Shown here in pieces: positions 7,877 to 17,352 of a stretch of 64,000 nt of DNA. The notes below the pieces were generated by a model, which made no database searches, was not told the origin of the DNA, and saw nothing but the letters and a program-made list of their open reading frames with translations. Source of the stretch: Acinetobacter cumulans (GTDB lineage Bacteria; Pseudomonadota; Gammaproteobacteria; Pseudomonadales; Moraxellaceae); contig NZ_CP035934.2 of NCBI RefSeq assembly GCF_003024525.3, positions 2,356,001 to 2,420,000 of the forward strand. Reading direction: 5' to 3'. Position 1 is the stretch's first letter. Each line of letters opens with the position of its first letter. Made by a program: the position numbers and the translations under genes.

Positions 7877-9619
7877 TTAGGTGCTTAATTGCACTTGATT
7901 TAATACTTGTTCTAATGTCGCCACATAGTCAAAGTCAGTTGCAGGTTTATCAGCCATACGCCATGCCACGTAGCCATCTGGACGCACTAACACTGCACCT
8001 GCTTCATGTACTTCAGACTTCGTATTCCATGTGCCATACACATCACGATATTCACGTGAGCCGATCTGAACCACATCTAAATAAGGGAGCTCAAGCGCCT
8101 CTGCAGCCTTCTTCCAGCCTGTACCAGACAAACCCGTCAATAAGGTAAAACGTCCGTGCCCAGTAATATCTAATGTTGAACGTTTTTGACCTTTTGCATT
8201 AATTAACCATGTATGCGGTACTTTTGCACCGGGACGCGTTGTTGCCTGTAAATATAATTGTGGGTCTCGCTTAAAGATTTCTTCAGCACCTTCTGGCACA
8301 ACAGCACCCGACACATAGCGCTGGTTCAGCTCTGTGCCTTGTGCATTAAATTCATAATGTTTAATCTCTAGCGCTTTAAATAACTGTTCACGGATATGGG
8401 CAGCCTCTTCTGTTTCCGCAAAAATACGCTCCAGCATCTGCGCTTGTGTCGTTATGCCCTGATCAAAACCAAACACATCTTTTAAGTGTTTATAATCAAA
8501 GCGAGATTGATTGGCACGTGCAACAATCTGCTTGCCTACAGGTGCACGTTCTGCCGTATAAGTCTCTAGCAAGCTTTGTTTTGCCCAGCCTTTCACTGTA
8601 TAAGCCAGCTTCCAAGCCAAGTTAAATGCATCTTGCATACAGGTATTTGAACCCAAACCACTTGAAGGCGGATGACGGTGTACGGCGTCGCCACCACAGA
8701 ACACACGACCTACAGAATATTCGGTTGCCCATGTTTGATTCACATACCAATATGACACTTTTTCAATTTCAACATCATCCACTTCTGCACCAACAAAGGC
8801 ATTTAAGCGAGCGCACACCTGTGCCTCTGTCACTTGCGGTTCGCCTTGATCAATATCAAAGCCCCAGCCCATAATCCACTGATTCCAAGGCGTGATGGCA
8901 CGTAGTAGCCCCATACCAATATCGCCAAAGCCCGCTTCTGGGTTCACAATCCACTGTAAAATCGCTGGGCGGTGCTGTACATACTGCGATAGATCGGCTT
9001 TAAACGTCACATAAACAGTGCCTGCACGTGACATCACGCCTTCCAAAGGCAGATTCAGCTGTTCAACAATTTTAGAGCGCGCACCATCCATTCCTACCAA
9101 ATATTTTGCACGTAAACTAAATTCTTGTTGGGTTGCATGATTAAAAAATACTGCCGTTACACCATCTTCATCTTGGATATGAGACATATATTCTGTATTG
9201 AAATGATAAATTGCACCCCGCTCACCTGCATTTTTCACCAGGAGTGCTTCCATTTTTGGTTGTATTAAATCCACCAATGGACATGGGCTACCTTGAACAT
9301 AATCACCATGGCGCTCATCTCCTGTGCCCCACGCACTCATGCGTGCAATTTCCTCACCCACTAAGCTGGTAGTAATTAAACTTTCACCCATTTCTTCCCA
9401 AGGCGTCGCAATTTCTTTCACTTGCTCTTCAATGCCTAAATCACGCAATACTTCCATCGCACGTTGATTAGTAATATGAGCACGCGGGCTGTTTGCCAAC
9501 CAGTTAAATTGCGTAAACAATTGCACTTTTAAACCATAGCTTGCTAAGGCCAAACCCAAAGTAGAACCCGCAGGCCCTGTGCCTACCACTAAAACATCCG
9601 TATCGTATTGCTTTGACAT
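7877..9619 (-). CDS. FAD-dependent aromatic-ring monooxygenase (TfdB/phenol hydroxylase-like)
   Basis: A class A flavoprotein hydroxylase, expected to add one oxygen atom to a phenolic substrate using NAD(P)H. The 580-residue protein starts with a Rossmann dinucleotide fold (DVLVVGTGPAGSTLGLALA, about residues 8-26), has the second FAD motif GRVFCGGDAVHRHPPSSGLG near residue 310, and ends with a thioredoxin-like C-terminal domain (GAVLVRPDGYVAWRM) typical of TfdB and phenol hydroxylases. I moved the start to MSKQYDTDVL at 9619, where a GGAG site lies about nine bases before the ATG. It is divergent from a LysR gene that probably controls it. The natural substrate cannot be read from the sequence. 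Confidence 0.82.
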   Translation of the reverse strand: MSKQYDTDVLVVGTGPAGSTLGLALASYGLKVQLFTQFNWLANSPRAHITNQRAMEVLRDLGIEEQVKEIATPWEEMGESLITTSLVGEEIARMSAWGTGDERHGDYVQGSPCPLVDLIQPKMEALLVKNAGERGAIYHFNTEYMSHIQDEDGVTAVFFNHATQQEFSLRAKYLVGMDGARSKIVEQLNLPLEGVMSRAGTVYVTFKADLSQYVQHRPAILQWIVNPEAGFGDIGMGLLRAITPWNQWIMGWGFDIDQGEPQVTEAQVCARLNAFVGAEVDDVEIEKVSYWYVNQTWATEYSVGRVFCGGDAVHRHPPSSGLGSNTCMQDAFNLAWKLAYTVKGWAKQSLLETYTAERAPVGKQIVARANQSRFDYKHLKDVFGFDQGITTQAQMLERIFAETEEAAHIREQLFKALEIKHYEFNAQGTELNQRYVSGAVVPEGAEEIFKRDPQLYLQATTRPGAKVPHTWLINAKGQKRSTLDITGHGRFTLLTGLSGTGWKKAAEALELPYLDVVQIGSREYRDVYGTWNTKSEVHEAGAVLVRPDGYVAWRMADKPATDFDYVATLEQVLNQVQLST

Positions 9620-9825
9620 CTTTAACTCCGCCACTTCGCATCTATAATCAGGTGCCAGCACCTGTCTTGATCACCAAAGTGTAAAAAAGATTTTAAGCAC
9701 ACCAAACATCCAGACATTTAAACGATAGTTGCATAGGCTTTTCATCTACATTGCGCCATAATTTCCATGCTGTATATTTTCACCCTGATCTGCTTTTTTA
9801 ATTTTCTCCCGCAGAGGCTCGTGCT

Positions 9826-10713
9826 ATGGAATTGCGCCATCTCAAATACTTCGCTGCCATAGCCCAATACGGGAGCTTTACCAAAGCAACCGAACAGCTA
9901 TTTACTGCACAACCCTCACTGAGTCAGCAAATTAAAGATTTAGAAGCAGAAGTTGGTGTTCAACTGATTGACCGCTCTAGTAAACAGATCAAATTGACAG
10001 ATGAAGGACATGCTTTTTTAGTGCATGCATTAAATACTATTGAAAGCGCTCATTTAGCGACCGCGGCCGCGCAACAAGTCGCACACCTGAAAAACAATCA
10101 AATTCATATTGGTTTTTTAAATGTGGCTGAACTTAAAATCATGCCGCTGATTTTGGATAAACTAAAACGCCAAATCCCCAACATTGCCATTCACATTCAA
10201 AGCCTGACCTGTTTAGAGCAAATTCGAAAATTAAAAAAGTCAGAGCTCGATATCAACTTTACCCGCTATGCCATTCAGCACGATGATTATGAAAATTTAG
10301 CGTTAATGACCGAAAAAATTTATTTGGTGGCTTCAAAAAAACTGCACAGCAGTGGCCATATCGTTAGCAAAGCTTATTTAAGCAAGCAAAATATCATTAT
10401 GTGTGAGCAAAGCGCTTCCCCTGTATTTTATGACAATATCAATCGAATTCTTAGCTTAGAACATTTGCCACATCAGCAAATGCATTGGGTAACCAATGTA
10501 CTGCAGCATATCAACTTAATTAACATGGGGATGGGTTATAGCTTTGCACCCGAATATCTACTGAAATTTTTAAACAATGATATACAGAGAATAGAAACTG
10601 ATTTTTCAATCGAACCACTTAAGCTGTATGCCAATTATAAGAAAAAATCTCAACATCAAGCCTTACAATTGATTTGCACTGAGCTTAAAGCTGCTTCTCA
10701 GCACAAGCTATAA
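9826..10713 (+). CDS. LysR-family transcriptional regulator
   Basis: A 295-residue LysR regulator with the winged HTH at residues 1-60 (MELRHLKYFAAIAQYGSFTKA, then QPSLSQQIKDLEAEVG) and a periplasmic-binding-protein-like effector domain from about residue 90. It is transcribed away from the aromatic monooxygenase gene across a 206-base gap. By the usual logic of LysR pairs it likely activates that gene in response to an aromatic compound. The start codon is the first Met of a canonical LysR N-terminus. Confidence 0.88.
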   Translation: MELRHLKYFAAIAQYGSFTKATEQLFTAQPSLSQQIKDLEAEVGVQLIDRSSKQIKLTDEGHAFLVHALNTIESAHLATAAAQQVAHLKNNQIHIGFLNVAELKIMPLILDKLKRQIPNIAIHIQSLTCLEQIRKLKKSELDINFTRYAIQHDDYENLALMTEKIYLVASKKLHSSGHIVSKAYLSKQNIIMCEQSASPVFYDNINRILSLEHLPHQQMHWVTNVLQHINLINMGMGYSFAPEYLLKFLNNDIQRIETDFSIEPLKLYANYKKKSQHQALQLICTELKAASQHKL

Positions 10714-10716
10714 ATA

Positions 10717-10745
10717 TAAAAAAAGGAGCCAAAGCTCCTTTTTTA
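10717..10745. terminator. bidirectional terminator between convergent genes
   Basis: Stem AAGGAGC / GCTCCTT with A7 before and T6 after; shared by the LysR gene (plus) and the lipase-like gene (minus). Confidence 0.9.
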
Positions 10746-10754
10746 TTTCGCCAA

Positions 10755-12206
10755 TTAATTAGAGGCCGCTACACCCGTACAATGCGGACTCGTTCTTGCA
10801 TCTTTCTGCGCACTGGTTAATGTAATACCCGTACCCGCAGACATATTTTCCTCAATAAAGTCTACCGCTTCAGCATTTCTACAAATAATGGCCTGAGTAT
10901 GGCTCGCATTTGGCACGATCTCCATTTTGTAGCCATCTTCATATTTGGCTTGCGGGAAGTACTCAATAGCTTTTGCCTTCATATTCGCAAATAATTTCTG
11001 CGTCATTTGTGGTAACACCGCCTGATCAGCACCACCCTGAATAATATACACAGGGGCTTTAATCACCTTCGCTGCTGTTGCATTTGTCGCTGGCTGATTG
11101 TCTTTTAAAAATTTCTGTACCACTGGATCCGAATCAATTTTGCTTAAATCAATACCATACTGAGCAATCGTATGTGTTGGATCTTTTAAAAACGCCAGTA
11201 AACTCACTTTAAATTGATCTTGTAGTCCTTTGGCACTATTCGGATCGGCATAACTTAAACATGCACCGTCATCCCCTGTGCGACCATAGGCATTTTCTGC
11301 AATTGAAGCTGCTTCTCCGGTAAAGATATTTTTTAAATCATAGCTTGGGTCATAAGCTTTAATCCCAGCTGTCGTTAATGCCGCATAAGCTAAAAGCTCG
11401 GCATAGCCATCTGCAATTTGTGCAATCATCACTTCGCTTTGCGCCACACTAATCTGTTGTTTTGATAACGCAAAACGGATCTGCATTAATTGATCATCCA
11501 ACATATTATATGTTTTAAATACGCCAGATGTATTTAAAGCAGGATCAAGATAGACTTTAATAATTTCCCCTAAACTAGATGCAGGTGCCGCTGCAACTGC
11601 GCCCTTAAAACTGCTATCTGTATTGGCAAATTCTGCTGTACCTAAAGATGCATGCCCACCTTGTGATTGACCAATCGACATCCACTGTCCGTTCAACTGT
11701 GTTCCATAATGCTCTTTGGCTGCTTTCACTGCCGCCAGCGCAGAATTTGCAGCACTGGATAAATTAAGATATGGATGAACTCCTGTTGTACCTAAGCCCT
11801 CATAATCAGGTGCAACAATGACATAGCCAGCTGCCAATAATGTGTCGGCAAGAATTTTAAAACGTGGATGAATTGGGTTTTTACTCGGTGCACACTCATC
11901 ACCAGCACCAACCGTTCCATGCTCCCAAACTACGACACGATAACCATCTTTAGGTTGTGTCGCTTTTGGAAACAACACCAAAGCGGTTGCTTCTGCCGAT
12001 TTCCCTTGCAAGTTAGTCATATTATAAGTCATGACTTTAATCGATGAGCTATTGTCTACTGTACCTGAATCATAATTTGCCTCAGATACATAAGTTGGCG
12101 GTTGAGTTAAATTGGAGTCAGACGTGTCATTATTATCATTACATGCGGTTAAGGACAGCAGTGAAACCGTTGCAGTTAAAGCCAATACTATTTTTGAATG
12201 TTTCAT
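10755..12206 (-). CDS. secretory-lipase-like alpha/beta hydrolase lipoprotein
   Basis: A 483-residue lipoprotein with an esterase or lipase fold. The signal peptide ends in a lipobox (LLSLTAC, Cys about residue 22), followed by a disordered Asn/Asp/Thr-rich linker. The hydrolase domain shows EHGTVGAGDECAPS, a nucleophile elbow GQSQGG in WMSIGQSQGGHASLG, an acid-loop candidate IIQGGADQAVLP and a late His in NASHTQAIICRN. This order fits the secretory lipase (LIP) family. The start at 12206 is set by AAAGGAT before the ATG; the longer frame adds MIKKGYF and passes through this site. It is probably exposed at the outer membrane. The substrate is unknown. Confidence 0.8.
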   Translation of the reverse strand: MKHSKIVLALTATVSLLSLTACNDNNDTSDSNLTQPPTYVSEANYDSGTVDNSSSIKVMTYNMTNLQGKSAEATALVLFPKATQPKDGYRVVVWEHGTVGAGDECAPSKNPIHPRFKILADTLLAAGYVIVAPDYEGLGTTGVHPYLNLSSAANSALAAVKAAKEHYGTQLNGQWMSIGQSQGGHASLGTAEFANTDSSFKGAVAAAPASSLGEIIKVYLDPALNTSGVFKTYNMLDDQLMQIRFALSKQQISVAQSEVMIAQIADGYAELLAYAALTTAGIKAYDPSYDLKNIFTGEAASIAENAYGRTGDDGACLSYADPNSAKGLQDQFKVSLLAFLKDPTHTIAQYGIDLSKIDSDPVVQKFLKDNQPATNATAAKVIKAPVYIIQGGADQAVLPQMTQKLFANMKAKAIEYFPQAKYEDGYKMEIVPNASHTQAIICRNAEAVDFIEENMSAGTGITLTSAQKDARTSPHCTGVAASN

Positions 12207-12270
12207 AAAATATCCTTTTTTAATCATTATTTTTTAAACATGAATCTACACGCCATTTTATTAATACATA

Positions 12271-12298
12271 AAAAAAAGCACCCGAATAGGATGCTTTA
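12271..12298 (-). terminator. terminator of the ubiC-ubiA unit
   Basis: An imperfect stem AAAGCACC / GG-A-TGCTTT with a six-base loop; on the minus strand it is followed by a T run. It lies about 30 bases past the ubiA stop. Confidence 0.7.
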
Positions 12299-12328
12299 TG
12301 CCAACTTATGCTTTTAATACCAACAATC

Positions 12329-13210
12329 TTAAAAGGTCAAAGCCATGAAAATACCGCAAAAAATTAACAAACCCACCCAACGATTGTGACGAAATGCCCA
12401 AAAACACCATTGAGGATCTCGATGACGCGTTTTGCTCCACTGATAAATAAAGTCAATCACCACCGCCAGCAATGCAATTAAACCAAATGGCATCAATAAA
12501 TTTTCTAAATAGAGTGCAGAACCAATGAGCAATATACTTAACACCTGCAATAAAGAGATGATCTCAATATCGTATTTACCAAATAATATTGCTGTCGATT
12601 TCACACCAATTTTTAAGTCATATTCACGGTCAGTAATGGCATATTGTGTGTCATAAGCAACCGTCCATGCCAAATTGCCAAAATAGAGCAACCAGCAAGT
12701 TAAATCAGGCGTTTGCCCAACCGCGGTATATGCCATTGGAATCGACCATGAAAAGGCAGCACCCAAAAATACTTGTGGCAGATGCGTATAGCGCTTCATA
12801 AATGGATAAATGAACGCCAATGCCAATGCACCAAAGGACCAATAAAAAGTTTCAATCGGCAAGAAAAATAAGGTACATGCGCTTGCAAGCACCAAAAAAA
12901 GAAACACATAAATCGCTTCTTTCGCACTGATCACACCTGTTGCCAGCGGACGGCTTTTGGTTCTTTCAACAGCACCATCAACTTTACGGTCGGCAAAATC
13001 ATTAATTGCACAGCCCGCAGCACGCATAAATATTGTGCCCAAAATCATTGGTATAAGAATAGCGAGCTGAGGCGTACCTTGATTTGCAATCCAAAGTGCC
13101 CACATGGTCGGCCAAAATACCAATTCTGTGCCGATCGGTTTATCAAAGCGACACAAATAATAATAAGCTTCTAAACGCTGACGCCAAGTAATGGGATGCG
13201 TTGCTGTCAT
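12329..13210 (-). CDS. ubiA: 4-hydroxybenzoate polyprenyltransferase
   Basis: A 293-residue integral-membrane prenyltransferase that joins the polyprenyl tail to 4-hydroxybenzoate in ubiquinone synthesis. The two Asp-rich metal-diphosphate motifs are present: NDFADRKVDGAVERTKSRPL near residue 67 and YDTQYAITDREYD near residue 187. Several hydrophobic helices span the rest. The N-terminal stretch LCRFDKPIGTELVFWPTMWAL is typical of UbiA. It lies eight bases downstream of ubiC, so the two consecutive pathway steps are in one operon. Confidence 0.95.
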   Translation of the reverse strand: MTATHPITWRQRLEAYYYLCRFDKPIGTELVFWPTMWALWIANQGTPQLAILIPMILGTIFMRAAGCAINDFADRKVDGAVERTKSRPLATGVISAKEAIYVFLFLVLASACTLFFLPIETFYWSFGALALAFIYPFMKRYTHLPQVFLGAAFSWSIPMAYTAVGQTPDLTCWLLYFGNLAWTVAYDTQYAITDREYDLKIGVKSTAILFGKYDIEIISLLQVLSILLIGSALYLENLLMPFGLIALLAVVIDFIYQWSKTRHRDPQWCFWAFRHNRWVGLLIFCGIFMALTF

Positions 13211-13218
13211 GACTGTCC

Positions 13219-13782
13219 TTAACTTGATGTTCTTAGAGAATGTTGCTGAAGATACTGTTCAAATGCAGGTAAAAAAGTTTCCTGTACAATAAATTTACAG
13301 CCATGCCAAGTATAACAGCTCTGGCGGGTCCAGCCATCTTCTAGCCATAACACACGACGCTCACATACGGGTGTAGTACGTTGAAATAAAAAGTAGCCGA
13401 TTGGTTTATTGCCAATATGCTGAAATATCCGTGCACGGCCTTGCAAACTCAGTATCGGAAAAATACTTTTAGCTTTCACCCAAGGCTGTGCTTCACAGCC
13501 ATATAAATAACTTTCACGTACCCACGCTGTATGATGCGCTGGCATTTTAAGCCACTGTGCATCTTTCAAGCTCAAACGCTGAAAATGTTCTGCATTGGGT
13601 TTTACTTTAAAGATACCTTGCGCCAAATCTGTTAATTGTTGCGTTAAGGAACCAGATGCATACAGCCACGTTCTTAATTCAGTGGGGATTTTACAATCCC
13701 GCAATTGGCTTTGCTGCTGCCGCATATTCCATATCCCTTCAATCATTGCCTCTAGTGTAGCGGACTGAACTGTATTTTTCAT
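13219..13782 (-). CDS. ubiC: chorismate pyruvate-lyase
   Basis: Chorismate lyase makes 4-hydroxybenzoate and pyruvate from chorismate, the first committed step to ubiquinone and the direct supplier of UbiA's substrate. In this 187-residue protein the UbiC signatures are visible: WVRESYLYG with the active-site Arg, PWVKAKSIFPI, IGNKPIGYFLF and the closing FIVQETFLP with the catalytic Glu. The protein is slightly longer than the E. coli enzyme at the N-terminus, so a later Met (MIEGIWNM) is possible. Confidence 0.9.
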   Translation of the reverse strand: MKNTVQSATLEAMIEGIWNMRQQQSQLRDCKIPTELRTWLYASGSLTQQLTDLAQGIFKVKPNAEHFQRLSLKDAQWLKMPAHHTAWVRESYLYGCEAQPWVKAKSIFPILSLQGRARIFQHIGNKPIGYFLFQRTTPVCERRVLWLEDGWTRQSCYTWHGCKFIVQETFLPAFEQYLQQHSLRTSS

Positions 13783-13923
13783 GGCTCGATAATTGTTTTC
13801 ATCACAGCTGTTCAGATTTTGCCAAACTCTTCTCTTTCTCTGTTTTTATTACATGACATTTTTAACACACTTTAGTGTAACTGATGGGTATGATAAGCCA
13901 GAAAAAATAAACACTACGCCTAA

Positions 13924-14839
13924 ATGAAAAAACATCACACTGCCCTATATACCATGCTGATTTGCTTGCTATGTTTTAACGCTCACTTACATGCCAAATC
14001 ATTAGCACTTAGTTTTGATGATGGCCTTAACCCAGCATTCAATGCTCAAGCCAGTACAATCAATGCAAGCATATTGCGACAATTAAAAGACCAACACATC
14101 AAAAGTATTGTCTTCCCTAGCCTAATTAAAATTGGTGATTATCAAGGCAAACAATTGATTCGCGATTGGGGTATTTCAGGCCATCTGATTGGCAACCATA
14201 GCGCCCTACATCAAAACCTGAATAAAGAAAATGTATCCGCAAAAGGATTATATAAAAAGCATTGAGCATGCAGATACAGTATTAAAAACATTACCTAATT
14301 ACACGCGAATTTACCGTTATCCATTTTTAAAAGAAGGCAATAATACGGAAAAGCGTGATACCGTCTATCAATGGCTAGCGCAAAACCACTATAACATTGG
14401 CGGTGTGAGTATAGATGCCAGTGACTGGTTTTATAACCAAAAATATATCGGCTATGCTAAACAGCAAGATTTAGACAAATTACAGCAGTTAAAACAAGCG
14501 TATATTGCTCACCTGCTTAATCGCGCCGAATATTATGACCAGCTCGCACAGCTCACGTTACAACGTTCACCGCAGCATGTTTTGCTTTTACATGTAAATG
14601 TCATTAATGCCGCGTTTTTAAAGGATGTTATTACAGCATTTCAACAGCATGGCTGGACATTTATCTCACCAGAGCGCGCCCTGCAAGACCCACTATATGC
14701 GCTACACAGTCAAAACATTCCTGCGGGTGAAAGTGTGATTTGGTCCATTGCTAAAACTCAAGGCATTACTCAACTGCGCTATCCTGCCGAAGATGCACCT
14801 TATGAAATTGATAACTTAAAACAACATGGTTTGCACTGA
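13924..14839 (+). pseudogene. polysaccharide deacetylase, split by a frameshift
   Basis: NodB-type polysaccharide deacetylase, possibly exported (signal peptide MKKHHTALYTMLICLLCFN with cleavage near HLHAKS). The first frame (13924-14265) carries motif 1, LSFDDGLNP, and motif 2, GHLIGNHSALH. It then ends early, while the rest continues in another frame up to 14839 with YRYPFLKEGNN (motif 3) and LLLHVNV. The two frames join if one base is removed from the AAAAGG run at about 14240-14246, giving a smooth SAKDYIKSIEHAD. The gene is thus one base out of phase. It is either a recent pseudogene, a slippage site or a base error in the assembly. Everything else looks intact. Confidence 0.8.
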
Positions 14840-14866
14840 CAGTTAGCAAATTACTTTTTGCTCAAT

Positions 14867-14898
14867 AAAAATGACCCGCTATCTAACAGGTCATTTTT
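14867..14898. terminator. bidirectional terminator between convergent genes
   Basis: A perfect 10-base stem AAAAATGACC / GGTCATTTTT with a 12-base loop; usable on both strands. Confidence 0.82.
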
Positions 14899-14921
14899 CA
14901 GATCAATTTTATCGTGTTGAA

Positions 14922-15200
14922 TTAAAAGTTATCTGTCTTGGCAATGGCTTCAAACTTTCCTTGTGGTGTTTTAATTAAAACCAACCCTTCAGTTGTGATA
15001 TAAAAACTTTCAGGGTAATCAAATTCTAAAGCTAAGTCGGGGTTTTTCAGTTCGACAAATTCAGCCTGCTTATAACCTTCAACGGTCCGCCCCACTTCTA
15101 AATATGTCACTTCTGAGAAGTTGAGTTTAAAGCCCTTTGCCTGATCCGCTGGATCAATCCAGGGGAAAAAGCCCGTATGTTTTTTGCGTGGTTTTGCCAT
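14922..15200 (-). CDS. small hypothetical protein downstream of glnA
   Basis: A 92-residue soluble protein with a basic start (MAKPRKKHTGFF) and a beta-rich body (KLNFSEVTYLEVGRTVEGY, then LALEFDYPESFYITTEGLVLI). I do not recognise a family. It follows glnA on the same strand after the glnA terminator, so it probably has its own promoter or relies on read-through. There is no membrane segment. Function unknown. Confidence 0.6.
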   Translation of the reverse strand: MAKPRKKHTGFFPWIDPADQAKGFKLNFSEVTYLEVGRTVEGYKQAEFVELKNPDLALEFDYPESFYITTEGLVLIKTPQGKFEAIAKTDNF

Positions 15201-15246
15201 AACGATTCTATATATTTCCAGATTGATTCATCATAACGTAAGACAC

Positions 15247-15278
15247 AAAAAAAACCCGCGATAAACGCGGGTTTTTTT
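15247..15278 (-). terminator. Rho-independent terminator of glnA
   Basis: Stem CCCGCG / CGCGGG, loop ATAAA, with A8 and T7 flanks, 22 bases past the glnA stop. Confidence 0.93.
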
Positions 15279-15299
15279 AAGCTTAAATTCTTTACAGAA

Positions 15300-16709
15300 T
15301 TACAGGCTGTAGTACATATCAAATTCAACTGGGTGAGTAGTCGTGTTAAGACGACGAACTTCTTCAGTTTTAAGCTCGATGTAGGCATCAAGCATTTCTT
15401 TAGTGAACACGCCACCTTTAAGAAGGTAATCATGATCCGCAGCAAGCGCTTCAAGAGCCATATCTAAGCTATGAGCCACTGTAGGGATTTTAGCTTCTTC
15501 TTCAGGAGGAAGGTCGTACAAGTTTTTATCTGCAGCTTCACCTGGGTGGATCTTGTTTTGGATACCGTCAAGACCAGCCATAAGAAGCGCTGCGAAACCT
15601 AAGTACGGGTTCATCATTGGATCTGGGAAACGTGCTTCAATACGTTTGCCTTTAGGGCTAGAAACATAAGGAATACGGATAGAAGCAGAACGGTTACGCG
15701 CTGAGTAAGCAAGCATAATTGGAGCTTCAAAGTGCGGAACTAAACGCTTGTACGAGTTTGTAGAAGGGTTAGTAATCGCATTCAATGAACGAGCGTGTTT
15801 AATCACACCGCCAATGAAGTAAAGCGCCATTTCAGAAAGGCCTGCGTATTCGTCACCAGCGAACAAGTTCTTGCCATCTTTAGAGATAGACATGTGAACG
15901 TGCATACCAGAACCGTTATCGCCAACCATTGGTTTAGGCATAAACGTAGCTGTTTTTGCATATTGGTGAGCAACGTTCCAAACAGCATATTTGAACTGTT
16001 GAACTTCGTCAGCTTTACGAACCATTGTGTTGAAGCTCACACCAATTTCAAGCTGGCAAGATGCAACTTCGTGGTGGTGTACTTCTACACGGCCTGGGCC
16101 CATGATGTCTTCGATACGTGCACACATATCCGCACGCATGTCTTGTGAAGAATCTACTGGTGGAACTGGGAAGTAACCACCTTTAACGCGTGGACGGTGG
16201 CCAGAGTTACCCGCTTCGTAGTCTTTACCTGTAGACCAAGCAGCTTCTTCAGCGATTAATGTATGGCGCGCGCCAGACATATCGATGTCCCATTTAACTT
16301 CGTCAAATACGAAGAATTCTGGTTCTGGACCGAAGAATGCAGTATCACCAATACCTGTAGATTTTAGATATTCTTCTGCACGGCGAGCAATAGAGCGTGG
16401 GTCACGTTCATAACCTTGACCTGTTGAAGGTTCAATTACGTCGCAAGTTACAACAACTGTAGGCTCTGCAAAGAACGGGTCGATGAAACCTGTAGCCGCA
16501 TCTGGGCGTAAGATCATGTCAGATGCTTCAATGCCTTTCCAGCCAGCAATTGAAGAACCATCAAACATTTTGCCATCTTCAAACGTATCTTCGTCGATTG
16601 AATCTGCTGGGTAAGTTACGTGTTGCTCTTTACCCTTAGTATCAGTAAAGCGAAAATCGACCCATTTTGCGCCACTTTCTTGGATGAGTTGAAGGACCTT
16701 GTTCGCCAT
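15300..16709 (-). CDS. glnA: glutamine synthetase, type I
   Basis: GlnA joins ammonia to glutamate with ATP and is the main nitrogen-assimilation enzyme. The 469-residue form has the substrate and metal motifs in order: [26 protein letters not shown], the ATP/glutamate region [41 protein letters not shown], and the adenylylation loop NLYDLPPEE with its Tyr. Starts at 16709 or 16715 are both possible; I prefer 16709 (MANKVLQL) by length against the family, although GGAG is closer to 16715. A sigma-54 promoter upstream indicates nitrogen control through NtrC, and the Tyr loop indicates control by adenylylation. Confidence 0.96.
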   Translation of the reverse strand: MANKVLQLIQESGAKWVDFRFTDTKGKEQHVTYPADSIDEDTFEDGKMFDGSSIAGWKGIEASDMILRPDAATGFIDPFFAEPTVVVTCDVIEPSTGQGYERDPRSIARRAEEYLKSTGIGDTAFFGPEPEFFVFDEVKWDIDMSGARHTLIAEEAAWSTGKDYEAGNSGHRPRVKGGYFPVPPVDSSQDMRADMCARIEDIMGPGRVEVHHHEVASCQLEIGVSFNTMVRKADEVQQFKYAVWNVAHQYAKTATFMPKPMVGDNGSGMHVHMSISKDGKNLFAGDEYAGLSEMALYFIGGVIKHARSLNAITNPSTNSYKRLVPHFEAPIMLAYSARNRSASIRIPYVSSPKGKRIEARFPDPMMNPYLGFAALLMAGLDGIQNKIHPGEAADKNLYDLPPEEEAKIPTVAHSLDMALEALAADHDYLLKGGVFTKEMLDAYIELKTEEVRRLNTTTHPVEFDMYYSL

Positions 16710-16773
16710 GCTCATTTTGCTCCGATGATTTTTTGTTGCACTGCTGATGTGCGTGTTAGTAGTTGGTTGTTAT

Positions 16774-16791
16774 AAAGCAAATACCGTACCA
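16774..16791 (-). promoter_or_regulatory. sigma-54 promoter of glnA
   Basis: On the minus strand the sequence reads TGGTACG-GTAT-TTGCTTT, matching the sigma-54 consensus TGGCAYR-N4-TTGCW. The GG (16790-16789) and GC (16778-16777) are exactly ten bases apart. The start site would fall near 16765, about 55 bases before the glnA ATG. NtrC-like sites upstream fit. Confidence 0.85.
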
Positions 16792-16838
16792 ACTTTATAA
16801 AAGCAAAGTTAAAATATTGAATTCCTTATCAGAATTAA

Positions 16839-17080
16839 AGATTATGCACCTTTGCTTTCACCTTATTATACTGTTTGCCAAGTGAAATGCACCATATTCA
16901 TTCTAGAGATATTTAATTCTGAATAAAAATTGAGTTAACGCACAAATTTAGTGCATATTTATTTTGTAATGATTTATTTTACTGCTGCCATTTGTAAACA
17001 AATGCCTAAAACACTTAAAAATCAATCACTCTAGCTTAATTTTAAATTTTTCTATGCGAAATAATATGCACCAATTTAAT
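16839..17080 (-). promoter_or_regulatory. candidate NtrC-binding region upstream of glnA
   Basis: This A+T-rich stretch of the 640-base gap between glnA and the first capsule gene holds several NtrC-like sites. A 17-base dyad at 16939-16955 reads TGCACTAAATTTGTGCG on the minus strand. TGCACC half-sites lie at 16845, 16888 (TGCACCA) and 17067 (TGCACCAA). NtrC sites in enteric glnA are TGCACYA-type dyads. All lie about 55-290 bases upstream of the -24/-12 promoter, a normal enhancer distance. The rest of the gap, 17081-17352, shows no gene; a weak -10-like TAATAT at 17321-17326 may serve the next gene on the plus strand. Confidence 0.55.
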
Positions 17081-17352
17081 TCATAACTTACTTTAATAGA
17101 AAAATAAAAATTAATTTTTAACGTATCACACAAGTTTTAATTGTAAATCCTATTAAACCAAGAAAGTCAAACGAACACTTCAATCAGCAAATAGTCGATA
17201 GGCCTCAGATTTTTTCTTATCTCGAACCATGTGCTTCGATCTATTCAAGAATTTTCTGCAAAATTAATCATTTTTCTTCATGTTTTTGAACAGATTTTGC
17301 CGTATATTTTCCATACAAAATAATATGCATGATCAATCTAAGGGCGAGCAAC

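Noticed and set aside
15795..16148. A 117-codon frame antisense to glnA
   Set aside because: Shadow of a highly biased core gene with no ribosome site.
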